From positions 1,428 through 7,137 of the forward strand of contig JAKIVW010000098.1 in the NCBI GenBank assembly GCA_022750355.1: a stretch of DNA of 5,710 nt, in the 5' to 3' direction. The notes beneath the pieces are model-generated. The model searched no databases. It saw only the letters and a program-made list of their open reading frames with translations, and was not told where the DNA came from. Source of the stretch: Thermoplasmata archaeon. Lineage in GTDB: Archaea > Thermoplasmatota > Thermoplasmata > Lutacidiplasmatales > UBA184. The position numbers and the translations under genes were made by a program. Shown here one piece after another: positions 4,184 to 5,710 of this stretch (the first letter of the stretch is position 1; every line of letters starts with the position of its first letter).

Positions 4184-5269
4184 ATGGCCGCGACCAAGGA
4201 GAAAGGGACCGCCGTCCCGAGCGCCGGTTCTCCCCCCTCCGAGCTCGCCCCGGAGGAATTGTTGGCGGCCTATCGGATCATGGTCCTCTCCCGAGCGGTC
4301 GACGACCGTTGCCTGACCCTCCAGCGCCAGGGGCGCATCGGGTTCTATGTGCCCGGCTCGGGCCAAGAGGCCGCGCAGGTCGGCGCGGCCCGCGCCCTCC
4401 ACACCGAGGACTGGGTGTTCCCCGCGTACCGCGAACTCGCGGTCGCCCTCTCGCGGGGTGTACCGTTGGAGAGGCTCCTCGATCAATTCATCGGAAACTC
4501 CGGCGACCTTCTGAAGGGTCGGCAGATGCCCAACCACTACGGATATCGCGAGTTCCGGTTCGTGGTCGCCTCGAGCCCGATTGGCACCCAGATCACCCAG
4601 GCCGTCGGCGCTGCGATGGCGGCCCAGCGGCGGAAAGACCCGGTCGTCACGATCACCTTTTTCGGAGACGGAGCGACGAGTTCCAACGATTTCCACGCCG
4701 GGATGAACTTTGCGGGCGTCTACCGGGTCCCGACCATCTTCTTCTGCGAGAACAACCAGTGGGCCATCTCGCTGCCCCGAGAGAAACAAACCCACAGCGC
4801 CACCTTGGCCGAGAAGGCGCACGCGTACGGGTTCCCCGGCGTGGTCGTCGACGGAACGGACATCCAGGCGGTCTTCCGGGCCGTTTCCGCGGCCCGTCAG
4901 CGGGCCGCGGACGGGGAGGGCCCCACCCTGATCGAGGCTCAGGTCTACCGGTTCGGTCCCCACTCGACTTCCGATGACCCCCATCGATACCGGTCCGACG
5001 CAGAGGTCGCCCACTGGAAGGAGACCGACCCCCTGAAGCGGGTCCGCGAACTTCTCATGAAGGCGGGCTTGCTGGATGAGGCTCGGGATTCGGCCTTGGT
5101 CGAGGAGGCTCGGACGCAGGTGAGTGTGGCCCTCGCGGCCGCCGAAAAGGCCGCTCCCGTCGCCCCCGGAACCCTCTTTGAAGATGTGTTCGCGGCGCTG
5201 ACGCCCCGCCTCGAAGCGGAGCGGGCCGAGTTCGAGCAGTTGGTTCACGAAGGAGTGATCAAACTGTGA
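4184..5269 (+). CDS. pdhA/bkdA1: 2-oxoacid dehydrogenase E1 component, alpha subunit (branched-chain-like)
   Basis: With E1 beta, this subunit decarboxylates a 2-oxoacid using thiamine diphosphate and passes the acyl group to the lipoyl-E2 subunit. The 361 residues match the full family length. The thiamine diphosphate/Mg motif begins GDG (161-163) and ends ENNQWAIS (189-196), with D162 and N191 as expected Mg ligands. KGRQMPNHYG (111-120) and YRE (82-84) are conserved active-site regions. The loop YRFGPHSTSDDPHRYRS (255-271) closely matches the phosphorylation loop of branched-chain 2-oxoacid dehydrogenase (BCKDH). R256, H260, S261 and S271 fit human R287, H291, S292 and S302. Branched-chain substrates are therefore favoured, as reported for the Thermoplasma enzyme, but pyruvate cannot be excluded. 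The ATG at 4184 lies 27 nt after a TATA box, so the mRNA is probably leaderless. It overlaps E1 beta by 4 nt. Confidence 0.96.
   Translation: MAATKEKGTAVPSAGSPPSELAPEELLAAYRIMVLSRAVDDRCLTLQRQGRIGFYVPGSGQEAAQVGAARALHTEDWVFPAYRELAVALSRGVPLERLLDQFIGNSGDLLKGRQMPNHYGYREFRFVVASSPIGTQITQAVGAAMAAQRRKDPVVTITFFGDGATSSNDFHAGMNFAGVYRVPTIFFCENNQWAISLPREKQTHSATLAEKAHAYGFPGVVVDGTDIQAVFRAVSAARQRAADGEGPTLIEAQVYRFGPHSTSDDPHRYRSDAEVAHWKETDPLKRVRELLMKAGLLDEARDSALVEEARTQVSVALAAAEKAAPVAPGTLFEDVFAALTPRLEAERAEFEQLVHEGVIKL
5250..5258 (+). promoter_or_regulatory. Shine-Dalgarno site for E1 beta
   Basis: AAGGAGTGA sits within the last codons of E1 alpha, with its GGAG core ending 10 nt before the GTG start of E1 beta. 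It is close to the full anti-Shine-Dalgarno complement GGAGGTGA, lacking one G. It supports the GTG start at 5266. Confidence 0.6.
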
Positions 5270-5710
5270 CGGAGCTTACCCTCGTCCAGGCCGTCAACCG
5301 CGGCCTTCAGCAAGCGATGCGGGACGATCCGGACGTCCTGCTTCTCGGGGAGGACATCGGAGTCAACGGCGGAGTCTTCCGGGCGACCGAGGGTCTCCAG
5401 AAGGAGTTCGGAGAGGCTCGAGTCCTGGATACGCCTCTGTCGGAGACGGGGATCATCGGCACCGCGATTGGGATGGCGCTCTACGGGCTCAAGCCGGTCG
5501 CCGAGATCCAGTTCCTGGATTTCATCTACCCCGCGTTCGATCAGATCGTCAGCGAGCTCGCGAAGTTCCGGTACCGGTCGGGTGGCCAGTACCCGTGCCA
5601 CGTCGTCATCCGGACGCCCTACGGTGGCGGCATCAAGGGAGGGCTCTACCACTCGCAGAGCACGGAGGCCTACTTCGCCCACACGGCGGGCCTCAAGGTG
5701 GTCATCCCCT
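5266..5710 (+). CDS. pdhB/bkdA2: 2-oxoacid dehydrogenase E1 component, beta subunit (3' end outside the window)
   Basis: This is the partner of E1 alpha; the two form an alpha2-beta2 tetramer with thiamine diphosphate at the interfaces. The 148 residues present are the N-terminal pyrimidine-binding domain; the family is usually about 325 residues, so over half is missing at the edge. LLLGEDIGVNGGVFRAT (25-41) and TPLSETGIIGTAIG (56-69) are family hallmarks, with E60 as the glutamate that activates the cofactor. AEIQFLDFIYPAFDQI (79-94) and YHSQSTEAYFAHTAGLKVV (128-146) follow, with H129 as the expected active-site histidine. The wording is closest to branched-chain E1 beta. The GTG start overlaps the alpha stop by 4 nt (GTGA) and is preceded by a Shine-Dalgarno site, so the two subunits are translationally coupled. 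E2 and E3 genes would be expected next. Confidence 0.96.
   Translation, partial: MTELTLVQAVNRGLQQAMRDDPDVLLLGEDIGVNGGVFRATEGLQKEFGEARVLDTPLSETGIIGTAIGMALYGLKPVAEIQFLDFIYPAFDQIVSELAKFRYRSGGQYPCHVVIRTPYGGGIKGGLYHSQSTEAYFAHTAGLKVVIP

Noticed and set aside
4236..4256. Possible hairpin with CCTCCG and CGGAGG arms early in E1 alpha
   Set aside because: It lies within coding sequence with a 9-nt loop; GC-rich codons give such pairings often and there is no sign of a regulatory role.
3843..4316. Plus-strand frame crossing the divergent promoter region
   Set aside because: It runs from inside the ATPase gene (antisense) through both promoters into E1 alpha in the wrong phase; composition in the gap is not gene-like.
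4109..5248. Long minus-strand open frame (379 codons) opposite E1 alpha
   Set aside because: It lies opposite a fully recognised E1 alpha gene; the translation is rich in Arg/Gly and resembles no family. Long antisense frames are expected in GC-rich coding DNA.
5245..5682. Minus-strand frame of 145 codons opposite E1 beta
   Set aside because: Antisense shadow of a clearly recognised E1 beta gene.

Overview
This is a high-GC window (roughly two thirds G+C by eye) that reads like chromosomal DNA of an archaeon. The codons end almost always in G or C. The first genes of transcription units lack a Shine-Dalgarno site but have an A/T-rich TATA-like box about 26-37 nt before the start codon, while genes inside operons have clear Shine-Dalgarno motifs or overlap the previous gene by 4 nt. 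That mix, plus a 2-oxoacid dehydrogenase E1 pair, would fit a high-GC Thermoplasmatota-like lineage. The lineage is an inference and was not tested by any search.

Layout. Positions 2-265 (+) hold the C-terminal end of an unrecognised protein. It converges on a minus-strand block. Read from right to left, the block is: an ABC ATPase (3888-2905), ABC-2 permease A (2908-2102) and ABC-2 permease B (2089-1268), forming one tight operon; then a VOC/glyoxalase-fold protein (1199-816); then a 119-residue unknown protein (686-327). The 61-bp convergent gap at 266-326 carries two back-to-back hairpins with 4-nt loops. On the right, a 295-bp divergent promoter region (3889-4183) separates the ABC operon from a plus-strand operon. 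That operon encodes the alpha subunit (4184-5269) and the start of the beta subunit (5266 to the window edge) of a thiamine-diphosphate-dependent 2-oxoacid dehydrogenase E1.

How the genes work together. The E1 alpha and beta subunits form the decarboxylating component of a pyruvate or branched-chain 2-oxoacid dehydrogenase complex. The sequence resembles the branched-chain enzyme most closely, and the E2 and E3 genes would be expected beyond the right edge. The ABC operon encodes one ATPase and two different, related ABC-2 membrane subunits, so it probably makes an exporter with a heterodimeric membrane part; its substrate is unknown. The VOC protein and the 119-residue protein lie downstream on the same strand, but gaps of 68 and 129 bp with their own TATA-like elements suggest they can be transcribed separately.

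I found no RNA gene, mobile element, CRISPR array or obvious new defence or biosynthetic system. The most interesting items are the regulatory structures: dyads at both divergent promoters, the paired hairpins, and a G-quadruplex motif inside permease A. The unknown 119-residue protein and the conservation of both mammalian BCKDH phosphoserine positions in E1 alpha are also worth a look.
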